This document shows, piece by piece, positions 1 through 7,029 of a DNA stretch of 33,149 nt. The notes beneath the pieces are model-generated. The model was not told where the DNA came from and searched no databases. It saw nothing but the letters and a program-made list of their open reading frames with translations. The stretch is from contig USJW01000047.1 of assembly GCA_900555045.1 (NCBI GenBank), positions 1 to 33,149 on the forward strand, in the 5' to 3' direction. The stretch's first letter is position 1. Every line of letters begins with the position of its first letter. Source of the stretch: an uncultured Clostridium sp. (lineage in GTDB: Bacteria; Bacillota; Clostridia; Lachnospirales; Lachnospiraceae). Made by a program: the position numbers and the translations under genes.

Positions 1-59
1 GATATCAGAAATGTATTTGACGGGACAAAAACACAAATATATTTAAGGAGGAAGTATTT

Positions 60-1400
60 ATGAAGAAAAGAAAGTTATGGGCACTGGCACTGACGGCGGC
101 GATGGTTGGATCACTGGCAGCCTGCGGAGGCGGCTCCAAGGCGCCGGAGACCACAGCGGCACCGGCGGCGGACACCACGGCAGCTCCGGCGGCGGACACA
201 ACCGCGGCGGCAGCGGACACCCAGGCACCGGCCGGTGACGGAGGAAGCCTTGTGTACTGGTCCATGTGGGAGTCCACAGAGCCTCAGGGTCAGGTGATCA
301 AGGAGGCGGTTGACAAATTCTCCGCAGACACCGGAATCAAGGTGGACGTTCAGTTTAAGGGACGTACCGGTATCCGCGAGGGCCTTCAGCCGGCTCTGGA
401 CGCGGGAACGAACATTGACCTGTTTGACGAGGATATCGACCGTGTGAACAAGACATGGGGCGCATACATTATGGATCTGGAGGATCTGGCCAAGAAAGCC
501 GACTACGAGAAGACCGCCAGCGCGAGCCTGATCGGCGCATGCCGCGAGGTGGGCGGCGGAACGCTCAAGTCCATCCCCTACCAGCCCAACGTGTTCGCAT
601 TCTTCAACAACCAGTCCATCTTTGATGAGGCCGGAGTGACCGAGGCCCCGAAGACCTGGGCGGAGTTAGACGCAGCGTGCCAGAAGATCAAGGACGCCGG
701 CTACACCCCGATCACCTGCGACGACGCTTACATCCTGTGCATGTTCGGATATCACATGAGCAGAATCAACGGATATGACAAGACCTCCGATATCGTGAAG
801 AACAACAAGTGGGACGATCCGTCTGTTCTGGCAACCGCCAAGGCGTACGAGGATTTCGCAAAGAAGGGTTACTTCTCCGAGGGCATCGGCTCCAACGTAT
901 GGCCCGCAGGACAGAACCAGGAACTGGCGATGGGCACCGCGGCAATGTATCTCAACGGCTCCTGGCTTCCCAACGAGGTGAAGGACATGGCCGGCGACGA
1001 CTTTAAGTGGGGTTGCTTCAGCTATCCGGCAGTGGAGAACGGAACCGACGGAACAGAGGCCGCAAACTTCGGCGCGCAGGTTCTGGCAATCAACAAGAAT
1101 TCCGCAAACGCGGAGGCCGCCTTCCAGCTGATCACCTACATCACCAAGGGCGAGTTCGACAAGAAGCTCTCCGTTGAGTCCGTAGGTATCCCGGCAGATT
1201 CCACCAACACCGAGTGGCCCGCACAGATCGCGTGCGTACAGCCGGTGCTCGAGAGCCTGACCACCCGCTATCCGTGGGCAGCCGGCGCTGAGGACAACGT
1301 GGATATGACCCCGATCATCAAAGAGAACATGATGAAGCTCTGCGGCGGTTCCATCACTGCGGACGAGTTCGTGGCAAACCTTCAGGCAGCAGGCAAGTAA
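60..1400 (+). CDS. ABC transporter sugar-binding lipoprotein
   Basis: This is an extracellular solute-binding protein of family 1 (446 residues), the substrate-capturing part of a CUT1-type sugar importer. It has a lipoprotein signal peptide: a basic start, a hydrophobic stretch and a lipobox ending SLAAC, so Cys22 would be the lipidated residue. A low-complexity Ala/Pro/Thr/Asp linker follows up to about residue 60, then the mature binding domain, with typical sequence such as LVYWSMWESTEP near its start. The start at 60 is preceded by AAGGAGG. Two permease genes and a HexNAc kinase gene follow in the same direction, so the ligand is probably a HexNAc sugar or a disaccharide containing one; that is inferred from neighbours, not from the binding protein itself. 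No ATPase gene is nearby, as is common for CUT1 systems that share one. Confidence 0.93.
   Translation: MKKRKLWALALTAAMVGSLAACGGGSKAPETTAAPAADTTAAPAADTTAAAADTQAPAGDGGSLVYWSMWESTEPQGQVIKEAVDKFSADTGIKVDVQFKGRTGIREGLQPALDAGTNIDLFDEDIDRVNKTWGAYIMDLEDLAKKADYEKTASASLIGACREVGGGTLKSIPYQPNVFAFFNNQSIFDEAGVTEAPKTWAELDAACQKIKDAGYTPITCDDAYILCMFGYHMSRINGYDKTSDIVKNNKWDDPSVLATAKAYEDFAKKGYFSEGIGSNVWPAGQNQELAMGTAAMYLNGSWLPNEVKDMAGDDFKWGCFSYPAVENGTDGTEAANFGAQVLAINKNSANAEAAFQLITYITKGEFDKKLSVESVGIPADSTNTEWPAQIACVQPVLESLTTRYPWAAGAEDNVDMTPIIKENMMKLCGGSITADEFVANLQAAGK
156..224 (+). repeat. 24-bp tandem repeat in lipoprotein linker
   Basis: Two 24-bp units (156-179, 180-203) and a degenerate third encode the repeated octapeptide AAPAADTT directly after the lipidated cysteine of the binding protein. 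The repeat is in frame, so copy-number change would only lengthen or shorten the tether between membrane and binding domain. Confidence 0.75.
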
Positions 1401-1420
1401 TACAACAGCAACGGCATTTT

Positions 1421-1453
1421 GAGGTGGCATCGTTTAACGCTGCCACCTCTTTT
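1421..1453 (+). promoter_or_regulatory. intercistronic hairpin after binding-protein gene
   Basis: GAGGTGGCA (1421-1429) and TGCCACCTC (1441-1449) form a perfect 9-bp stem with an 11-nt loop, followed by TTTTAT. It lies between the binding-protein stop and the first permease start. Hairpins at this place in sugar ABC operons commonly act as partial terminators or 3' stabilisers so that the binding protein is made in excess over the permeases. Confidence 0.8.
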
Positions 1454-1480
1454 ATATCTGAAAAGTTAGGAGGCACTGGT

Positions 1481-2386
1481 GTGAAAAGAAACAAAGGTAT
1501 GATCATCGCGTTTATGACGCCGGCAGTGGTGATGTTCGTCCTGGTGTTCCTCTACCCGATTATCAGAACCATTCTGATGAGCTTTTTCAAGATCGAGGGA
1601 ATCACGGACACCATATCAAAATGGACATTCACCGGAATCGACAACTATGTGAAACTGGCCAACACTACCTTGTTCCGCTTATCCATGTGGAACCTGGTCC
1701 GAATCTGGTTCATCGGCGGAATTATCGTCATGTCGCTGGCACTTCTGTTTGCAGTCATCATAACCAGCGGCATCCGTTTCAAGAGCTTTTTCCGGGCAAT
1801 GATCTATCTGCCCAACATCGTCAGCGCGGTGGCGCTGGCAACCATGTGGCTGCAGTACGTGTACAGCCCCAAGTTCGGCCTGTTGAAGAACTTTTTCACC
1901 TCCATCGGACTCACCTCCCTGGCTAAAATCCAGTGGCTGGACAACGACCACAAGTTCATGGCGCTTCTGCTCGCCTACTGCTTCGGAATGGTGGGCTACC
2001 ACATGCTGATTTTCTCCAGCGGCATCGAGCGGATCAGCGACGACTATTTTGAGGCGGCGACCCTGGACGGCGCCAACAAGTTCATGCAGTTTCGCTACAT
2101 CACACTGCCCCTGTTAAAGGGCGTGTTCCGCACGAACATTACCATGTGGAGCGTGACCAGCGTCGGATTCTTCGTGTGGTCGCAGCTGTTCTCGACCGTG
2201 ACGGCCGACACTCAGACCATCACGCCCATGGTTTACCTGTATATGCAGATCTTTGGCGCAGGAAACAGCGTGACCGAGCGGAACTCGGGAATCGGCGCGG
2301 CGGTCGGCGTTATGCTGAGCGTGTGCGTGGTGGCTGTGTTCTGGCTGTGCAATCATCTTCTAAAAGATGATGATCTGGAATTCTAA
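1481..2386 (+). CDS. ABC transporter permease, MalF type
   Basis: This is the first of two inner-membrane subunits of the CUT1 sugar importer. Hydrophobic segments begin at once (MIIAFMTPAVVMFVLVFLYP) and about six membrane spans are seen. The EAA loop that contacts the ATPase is visible as YFEAATLDGANKFMQFRYITLPLL. The GTG at 1481 is chosen because TTAGGAGG (1466-1473) sits seven bases upstream; an in-frame GTG at 1424 would give 19 extra residues but lies inside the hairpin stem and has no good ribosome binding site. The resulting 301 residues fit the family. Confidence 0.93.
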   Translation: MKRNKGMIIAFMTPAVVMFVLVFLYPIIRTILMSFFKIEGITDTISKWTFTGIDNYVKLANTTLFRLSMWNLVRIWFIGGIIVMSLALLFAVIITSGIRFKSFFRAMIYLPNIVSAVALATMWLQYVYSPKFGLLKNFFTSIGLTSLAKIQWLDNDHKFMALLLAYCFGMVGYHMLIFSSGIERISDDYFEAATLDGANKFMQFRYITLPLLKGVFRTNITMWSVTSVGFFVWSQLFSTVTADTQTITPMVYLYMQIFGAGNSVTERNSGIGAAVGVMLSVCVVAVFWLCNHLLKDDDLEF

Positions 2387-2403
2387 AGGAGGGGGGAACG
2401 GAT

Positions 2404-3294
2404 ATGTCAGGATTATTTGGTAAAAAAGAGAAACAATATCGGGAACCCGTCCGCTGGAAGAGAGAGCTAAAGCTGGGCCCGGGCTACCTGCTGCTGAGTC
2501 TGTGGATTCTCTTCACGCTGGTGCTTCTCGGCTGGGTGCTGCTTGCCAGCTTCTCCACCACCAAGGAGATCTTCTCCAACAAGCTTTTGGACAGTGGATT
2601 CCATTTTGAGAACTATGTGAAGGCGTGGGTCAACTCCAACGTGTCCACCATCTTCTTTAACTCGCTGTTCTACTCCTTCGTGTCCTGCGCGCTTCTGATC
2701 ATGATCTGTGCGCCGGCCGCGTACGCGCTGTCGCGCTTCGACTTTGTGTGCAATAAGCTGATCCAGACCGGTCTGGTGGCCTCCATGGGCGTGCCGGTGG
2801 TCATGATCGTGCTGCCGCTGTTCGCGCTGGTGGCCGGGCTCAACATCCTCAACAACGTGACGGCCAACATGGTGACGCTGATCTTCCTGTACATCGGAAT
2901 CAACGTGCCCTACACGACAATTTTCCTCACCACCTTCTTCGCCAACCTTTCCAGGGCGTTTGAGGAGGCGGCCGCCATCGACGGGTGCCCGCCGGTGAAG
3001 ACCTTCTGGCTGATCATGCTCCCCATGGCCCAGCCGGGTATCGTGACTGTGACGATTTTCAACTTCATCAATATCTGGAACGAGTACTTTATCTCCCTGA
3101 TCTTCGGCAACTCGGACCGTGTGCGCCCGGTTGCGGTGGGACTGTACTCCATGATCAACTCCATGAAATACACGGGCGACTGGGCCGGCATGTTCGCGGC
3201 GGTGGTCATCGTGTTCCTGCCCACCTTCATCCTGTACATCTTCCTGTCTGAGAAGATCATCGCAGGTGTCACGGGCGGCGGCGTGAAGGGATAA
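2404..3294 (+). CDS. ABC transporter permease, MalG type
   Basis: This is the second inner-membrane subunit (296 residues) of the same sugar importer. It carries about six membrane spans and the EAA motif FEEAAAIDGCPPVKTFWLIMLP in the cytoplasmic loop near residue 190. The ATG at 2404 follows a purine-rich AAAGGAGGGGGG site. It ends with the common VTGGGVKG tail of this family. The gene is 17 bases after the first permease and 37 bases before the nucleotidyltransferase gene, so all are probably one transcript. Confidence 0.93.
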   Translation: MSGLFGKKEKQYREPVRWKRELKLGPGYLLLSLWILFTLVLLGWVLLASFSTTKEIFSNKLLDSGFHFENYVKAWVNSNVSTIFFNSLFYSFVSCALLIMICAPAAYALSRFDFVCNKLIQTGLVASMGVPVVMIVLPLFALVAGLNILNNVTANMVTLIFLYIGINVPYTTIFLTTFFANLSRAFEEAAAIDGCPPVKTFWLIMLPMAQPGIVTVTIFNFINIWNEYFISLIFGNSDRVRPVAVGLYSMINSMKYTGDWAGMFAAVVIVFLPTFILYIFLSEKIIAGVTGGGVKG

Positions 3295-3331
3295 TTGTAA
3301 ACGCAAAATCAAGTGAGAGAGGGACGAGAAC

Positions 3332-4258
3332 ATGGGAAAGAAACCGGTTTTAGTGATCATGGCGGCCGGAATGGGCAGCCGCTACGGCGGACTCAAGCAG
3401 ATTGACCCGGTGGATGAGTACGGCAATATTATCATTGATTTTTCGATCTTCGACGCGAAGCAGGCCGGGTTTGAGAAGGTGATTTTCATTATCAAGAAGG
3501 CCATCGAGGCGGAGTTTAAGGCCCACATCGGCGACCGGATCAGCCGCTATGTGGACGTGGAGTACGTGTACCAGGAGCTGGATAAGATTCCGGAGGGCTT
3601 TGAGGTGCCGGAGGGGCGCGTGAAGCCCTGGGGCACCGCCCACGCCGTGCTGTGCTGCAAGGACCTGATCGACGGCCCCTTCGCGGTGATCAACGCCGAC
3701 GACTACTACGGCCGGGAGGCCTACCACATGATCTACAACCAGCTGGCGACCGTGGGGGATGACGACAAGTACCAGTACACCATGGTGGGCTACCAGCTCT
3801 ACAACACCCTGACCGAGAACGGCCATGTGGCCCGGGGCGTGTGCACGGTGGATGAAAACGGCTATCTGACGGACGTCCACGAGCGCACCAGGATTGAGAA
3901 GCACGGGGACACGGCGGAGTACACGGAGGACGACGGGGCCACTTGGACTACGCTACCCGAGTCCACCATCGTGTCCATGAACATGTGGGGCTTTACCGAG
4001 AGCATCCTCGGCGAGATGGAGCGGCGGTTCGGGGCGTTTCTGGAGAAGAGCCTGCCGGTGAATCCGTTAAAGTGCGAGTATTTCCTTCCGTTCGTGGTGG
4101 ATGAGCTGCTGAAAGCCGGCCAGGCAGAGGTTACGGTTCTAAGGAGCGTGGACCGCTGGTACGGCGTCACCTACAAGGAAGACAAGGAAGTGGTGGTGAA
4201 CGCCATCCGGGCGCTTAAGGAAAAAGGGCTGTATCCGCAAAAACTGTGGGAGGACTAG
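3332..4258 (+). CDS. Sugar-1-phosphate nucleotidyltransferase
   Basis: This 308-residue protein belongs to the NTP_transferase superfamily, which joins a sugar 1-phosphate to a nucleoside triphosphate and releases pyrophosphate. The nucleotide-binding signature AAGMGSRYGGLKQ is at residues 11-23, with a GTAHAV segment near 101 and the metal-binding NADD at 121-124. There is no left-handed beta-helix tail as in GlmU or GlgC. Its gene ends three bases before the HexNAc kinase gene, so the natural reading is that it converts the kinase product (GlcNAc-1-P or GalNAc-1-P) to a UDP sugar. In the bifidobacterial lnp pathway this step is done by an unrelated GalT-type uridylyltransferase (LnpC). The exact sugar and nucleotide cannot be told from sequence. 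Confidence 0.85.
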   Translation: MGKKPVLVIMAAGMGSRYGGLKQIDPVDEYGNIIIDFSIFDAKQAGFEKVIFIIKKAIEAEFKAHIGDRISRYVDVEYVYQELDKIPEGFEVPEGRVKPWGTAHAVLCCKDLIDGPFAVINADDYYGREAYHMIYNQLATVGDDDKYQYTMVGYQLYNTLTENGHVARGVCTVDENGYLTDVHERTRIEKHGDTAEYTEDDGATWTTLPESTIVSMNMWGFTESILGEMERRFGAFLEKSLPVNPLKCEYFLPFVVDELLKAGQAEVTVLRSVDRWYGVTYKEDKEVVVNAIRALKEKGLYPQKLWED

Positions 4259-4261
4259 GCG

Positions 4262-5359
4262 ATGAGTGCAGAGATTGAGAGACGTATCATTGAGGAGGCG
4301 GCCGGAGCGTTCGCCACGGAGGGGGAGTTTGTGGACTGCAGGCGCTACGGCAGCGGCCACATCAACGACACCTTCAAGCTGGTGTGCGGCCGTCCCTATA
4401 TCCTCCAGAGGATGAACGACGATATATTTAAGGATCCGGTGTCCCTGATGCGCAACATCGAGGGCGTCACCACCTTCCTCCGCCAGGAGGTCATAAAGAA
4501 CAACGGGGACCCGGACCGGGAGACTTTAAACCTCGTAAAGACCCGGGACGGAAAGAATTTCTATGTGGACAGCGAGGGCAATTACTGGAGAATGTACCTG
4601 TTCATCGAGGGCGCAACCTGCTACAATCTGGTGCAGAAGCCCGAGGACTTCTACCAGAGCGGCAAGGCCTTCGGCCACTTTCAGCGCCTGCTCTCCAAGT
4701 ACCCGGCTAAGGAGCTGGCCGAGACGATTCCAGGCTTTCACGACACGCCCAGGCGGTTTGAGGCGTTTAAGCGGGCCGTGGCCCAGGACGTCTGCCACCG
4801 GGCGGACAGCGTGCAAAGCGAGATTCAGTTTGTGATGGACCGCGGGAAGGACATGGGCCTGGCGATGGATATGCTTGCGAGCGGGGAGCTGCCCCTCAGA
4901 GTGACCCACAACGACACCAAGCTCAACAACATCATGATCGACGACGTGACCGGCGAGGCCATCTGCATCATCGACCTGGACACCGTGATGCCCGGGCTCT
5001 CCATCTTCGACTTCGGCGACTCCATCCGCTTCGGCGCCAACACGGCCGAGGAGGACGAGACCGACTTGAGCAAGGTTTCCCTGTCCCTGCCCCTGTTTGA
5101 GATTTACACCAAGGGCTTTTTAGAGGGCTGCGCCGGAAGCCTCACGGACGCCGAGGTGCGGATGCTCCCCCAGGGTGCGCGGCTCATGACCCTGGAGTGC
5201 GGGATGCGCTTCCTCGCCGACTATCTGGAGGGAGACACGTACTTTAAGATTGCCAGGGAGCACCACAATCTGGACCGCTGCCGGACCCAGTTTAAGCTGG
5301 TGGAGGACATGGAGGCAAAGTGGAGCGAGATGGAGGAGATTGTGAGGAGACTGGCCTAG
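4262..5359 (+). CDS. nahK: N-acetylhexosamine 1-kinase (NahK/LnpB-like)
   Basis: This 365-residue protein of the aminoglycoside phosphotransferase (APH) fold closely resembles Bifidobacterium longum NahK, which phosphorylates GlcNAc or GalNAc at the anomeric carbon. The match, made from memory, runs through the whole chain: YGSGHINDTF near 29, YILQRMN near 46, the Brenner-type catalytic loop THNDTKLNN at 215-223 (Asp218 predicted base), the metal-binding IIDLDTVMPG at 236-245, then FDFGDSIRFGA and MTLECGMRFLADYLEGD. GGGAGG lies nine bases before the ATG. It is the last gene of the transporter operon. A galacto-N-biose/lacto-N-biose phosphorylase gene, the usual partner, is not in the window but could lie upstream of position 1. 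Substrate specificity is inferred. Confidence 0.87.
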   Translation: MSAEIERRIIEEAAGAFATEGEFVDCRRYGSGHINDTFKLVCGRPYILQRMNDDIFKDPVSLMRNIEGVTTFLRQEVIKNNGDPDRETLNLVKTRDGKNFYVDSEGNYWRMYLFIEGATCYNLVQKPEDFYQSGKAFGHFQRLLSKYPAKELAETIPGFHDTPRRFEAFKRAVAQDVCHRADSVQSEIQFVMDRGKDMGLAMDMLASGELPLRVTHNDTKLNNIMIDDVTGEAICIIDLDTVMPGLSIFDFGDSIRFGANTAEEDETDLSKVSLSLPLFEIYTKGFLEGCAGSLTDAEVRMLPQGARLMTLECGMRFLADYLEGDTYFKIAREHHNLDRCRTQFKLVEDMEAKWSEMEEIVRRLA

Positions 5360-5421
5360 AAAATTGTATAGAGAATCCCGCGGGCGGAGCTTTCCGCCTG
5401 CGACGGGGCCGCGTGAGCGGC

Positions 5422-5467
5422 AAAATCCCCTGGCACAGAACGCCAAACTGTGCCGGGGGATTTTTTT
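5422..5467. terminator. Bidirectional intrinsic terminator
   Basis: AAAATCCCC-TGGCACAG (5422-5438) pairs with CTGTGCCGGGGGATTTT (5448-5464) around a 9-nt loop, flanked by A-run and T-run. It lies between the convergent nahK and AraC genes and should stop transcription from both sides. Confidence 0.93.
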
Positions 5468-5485
5468 GCGCTTTTTAGGCGCCCC

Positions 5486-5545
5486 TATGCCGGCGGCCAC
5501 TATGCCGGTGCCCACTACGCCGGCGCCATTCGCTCCGGCGCCGTT
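5486..5545. repeat. 15-bp tandem repeat at AraC gene end
   Basis: Four imperfect 15-bp units (5486-5500, 5501-5515, 5516-5530, 5531-5545), the first two TATGCCGGCGGCCAC and TATGCCGGTGCCCAC, run right up to the stop codon of the AraC gene. Their role is unknown; they may be a small minisatellite in the gene's 3' region. Confidence 0.7.
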
Positions 5546-6777
5546 CACTCCTGCCCCAAATGCTCCCCGCGCTCCCGGTAGGCCCTGGGGGTACAGCCGG
5601 CGATCCGCTTGAACAGACGGCTGAAGTAGTACATGTCCGAGATGCCGCACTGGAGGGAGATGGACTGGATGGGCAGCGTGGTGGTCCGCAGTAGCTTCTG
5701 GGCGTGGGCGATCCGGCGGCTGCTGACAAACTCCGTGAGGGTGGTGCCGGTCTCCTTGCGGAACAGGGCGGAGAGGTAGCTGGCGTTCATGCTCAGCTGC
5801 CCGGCCAGGGATTTGAGGCTCAAATCCGCGCAGAGATCCGCGTTGATGTAGGTGATGGCCTTTCGGACCGGAACGGAGTAGTCCTTTAGGTTGTACTCCT
5901 TCACCAGCTGGCAGTAGCCGCGGGTGATCTTGCGCTGGAAGCTGGCGCACTGGTCGGGGCTTGTGAGCTGCTCCAGCTTCTGTACGTTGCTGTTTGAAAA
6001 GCGGTCGATGTGGTAGGGGTGGACGCCGCCCTCCTCGGCCGCCTTGCGGAGCAGTGTGTTTAATGTGATGGTATAGTTTTTCGCGTCCCTCAGCTCGTTG
6101 GAGAGGCGCTGGGGGAACATCCGGGCCTTGAAAATGGAGAGCTGCTTTAGGGCGGACATCTCGTTGCCGGCGGAGACACAGCGAAGCAATGCGTTCTCCG
6201 CGTCGTAGCGGTCCTCGATGAACTGGATGTTTAAAAACGGGTTTTCCGGGATGTTGAGCTGATCCGTGCCGTTTGCGAGGCCGTTAGTCCAATCGTCCCA
6301 CTCGCCTGCGCGGTGATAGGTGATGGAGTAGTTTCCCTTCCCGTAGATGTGGTCGGCGATCAGGGAGACAAAGCTCTCGAAGACCGCATGCCAGGGGATC
6401 AGCTTGACATTGTAGTAGTGGTTTAGCAGCGGGAGCCGCGCCCGCTCGGGAAGCCCCAGATTCTGGAACAGCTCGTCGAAGCGCCGGTCCTTTATTTCAT
6501 CGAACAGCACAGGGCCAATAAACAGCCACTCGTCGCTGTCCGGCAGGTTTAAGGATATGTAGCTGCACTGGAAGGAATCGGTCCAGTAGTAGAGAAAGGG
6601 CCCTTTGTGGGTTTTGCACCAGTCGTTTAAATGGGTTAAGGAGTTGTCCCCTAAAAGTGTGCTTCGCAGGCCGAGGTCCAGCCAGTCCCAGTCCTCACAC
6701 GGAATATGAATGTGGTGGAACGGGATTTGGTTGGCGGAAATGATTTCGTGTATAAAATCGATCAGGACTTGCTCCAT
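5545..6777 (-). CDS. AraC-family transcriptional regulator
   Basis: This 410-residue protein carries two AraC-type helix-turn-helix motifs in its last 100 residues (INADLCADLSLKSLAGQL, SYLSALFRKETGTTLTEFV, then YYFSRLFKRIAGCTPRAYR). The long N-terminal part has no recognised cupin motif and probably senses a sugar or another ligand. The gene is divergent from the GH2 beta-galactosidase gene across a 252-bp region, so it most likely controls the GH2-GPH-GH3 operon, and perhaps itself. The ligand is not evident. Confidence 0.92.
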   Translation of the reverse strand: MEQVLIDFIHEIISANQIPFHHIHIPCEDWDWLDLGLRSTLLGDNSLTHLNDWCKTHKGPFLYYWTDSFQCSYISLNLPDSDEWLFIGPVLFDEIKDRRFDELFQNLGLPERARLPLLNHYYNVKLIPWHAVFESFVSLIADHIYGKGNYSITYHRAGEWDDWTNGLANGTDQLNIPENPFLNIQFIEDRYDAENALLRCVSAGNEMSALKQLSIFKARMFPQRLSNELRDAKNYTITLNTLLRKAAEEGGVHPYHIDRFSNSNVQKLEQLTSPDQCASFQRKITRGYCQLVKEYNLKDYSVPVRKAITYINADLCADLSLKSLAGQLSMNASYLSALFRKETGTTLTEFVSSRRIAHAQKLLRTTTLPIQSISLQCGISDMYYFSRLFKRIAGCTPRAYRERGEHLGQE

Positions 6778-7029
6778 CTGTCAATACCTCCTCACGGGCC
6801 GGGATGGTTCCGCAGCCAAATTGGACTACTTTTATTATTTTAGCACATTTTTTGGGTGATTTCGAGACAAGCTAAAAAAAATACAAAAAGTGCAAAAAAT
6901 CATCTCTATTCCGATGGAGTATAAAAAATTACAATGATTTTACACAAAAGTTTCCTTAGGCCGCAGCGCGGTTGAACAAAGTGCACAAATATGGATGGCA
7001 GAGATGCCGGACAGAGAAGGAGGAAATGT
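6778..7029. promoter_or_regulatory. Divergent control region araC / GH2 operon
   Basis: This 252-bp AT-rich stretch separates the regulator and GH2 genes. On the plus strand TACAAT (6930-6935) is a possible -10 with no good -35, as expected for an activator-dependent promoter. The related words AGTGCAAAAA (about 6887) and AGTGCACAAA (about 6980) flank it and could be regulator half-sites. The GH2 ribosome binding site AGAAGGAGG ends at 7023. Confidence 0.5.

Noticed and set aside
17..45. TTGACG with TATTTA at 17-base spacing as promoter of the first gene
   Set aside because: Transcription would start on top of the ribosome binding site at 46-52; the real promoter is probably upstream of the window.
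5120..5950. 276-residue Gly/Ala-rich minus-strand ORF with collagen-like repeats
   Set aside because: It is out of frame within the AraC and nahK genes and crosses the bidirectional terminator; the repeats are explained by the 15-bp tandem repeat.
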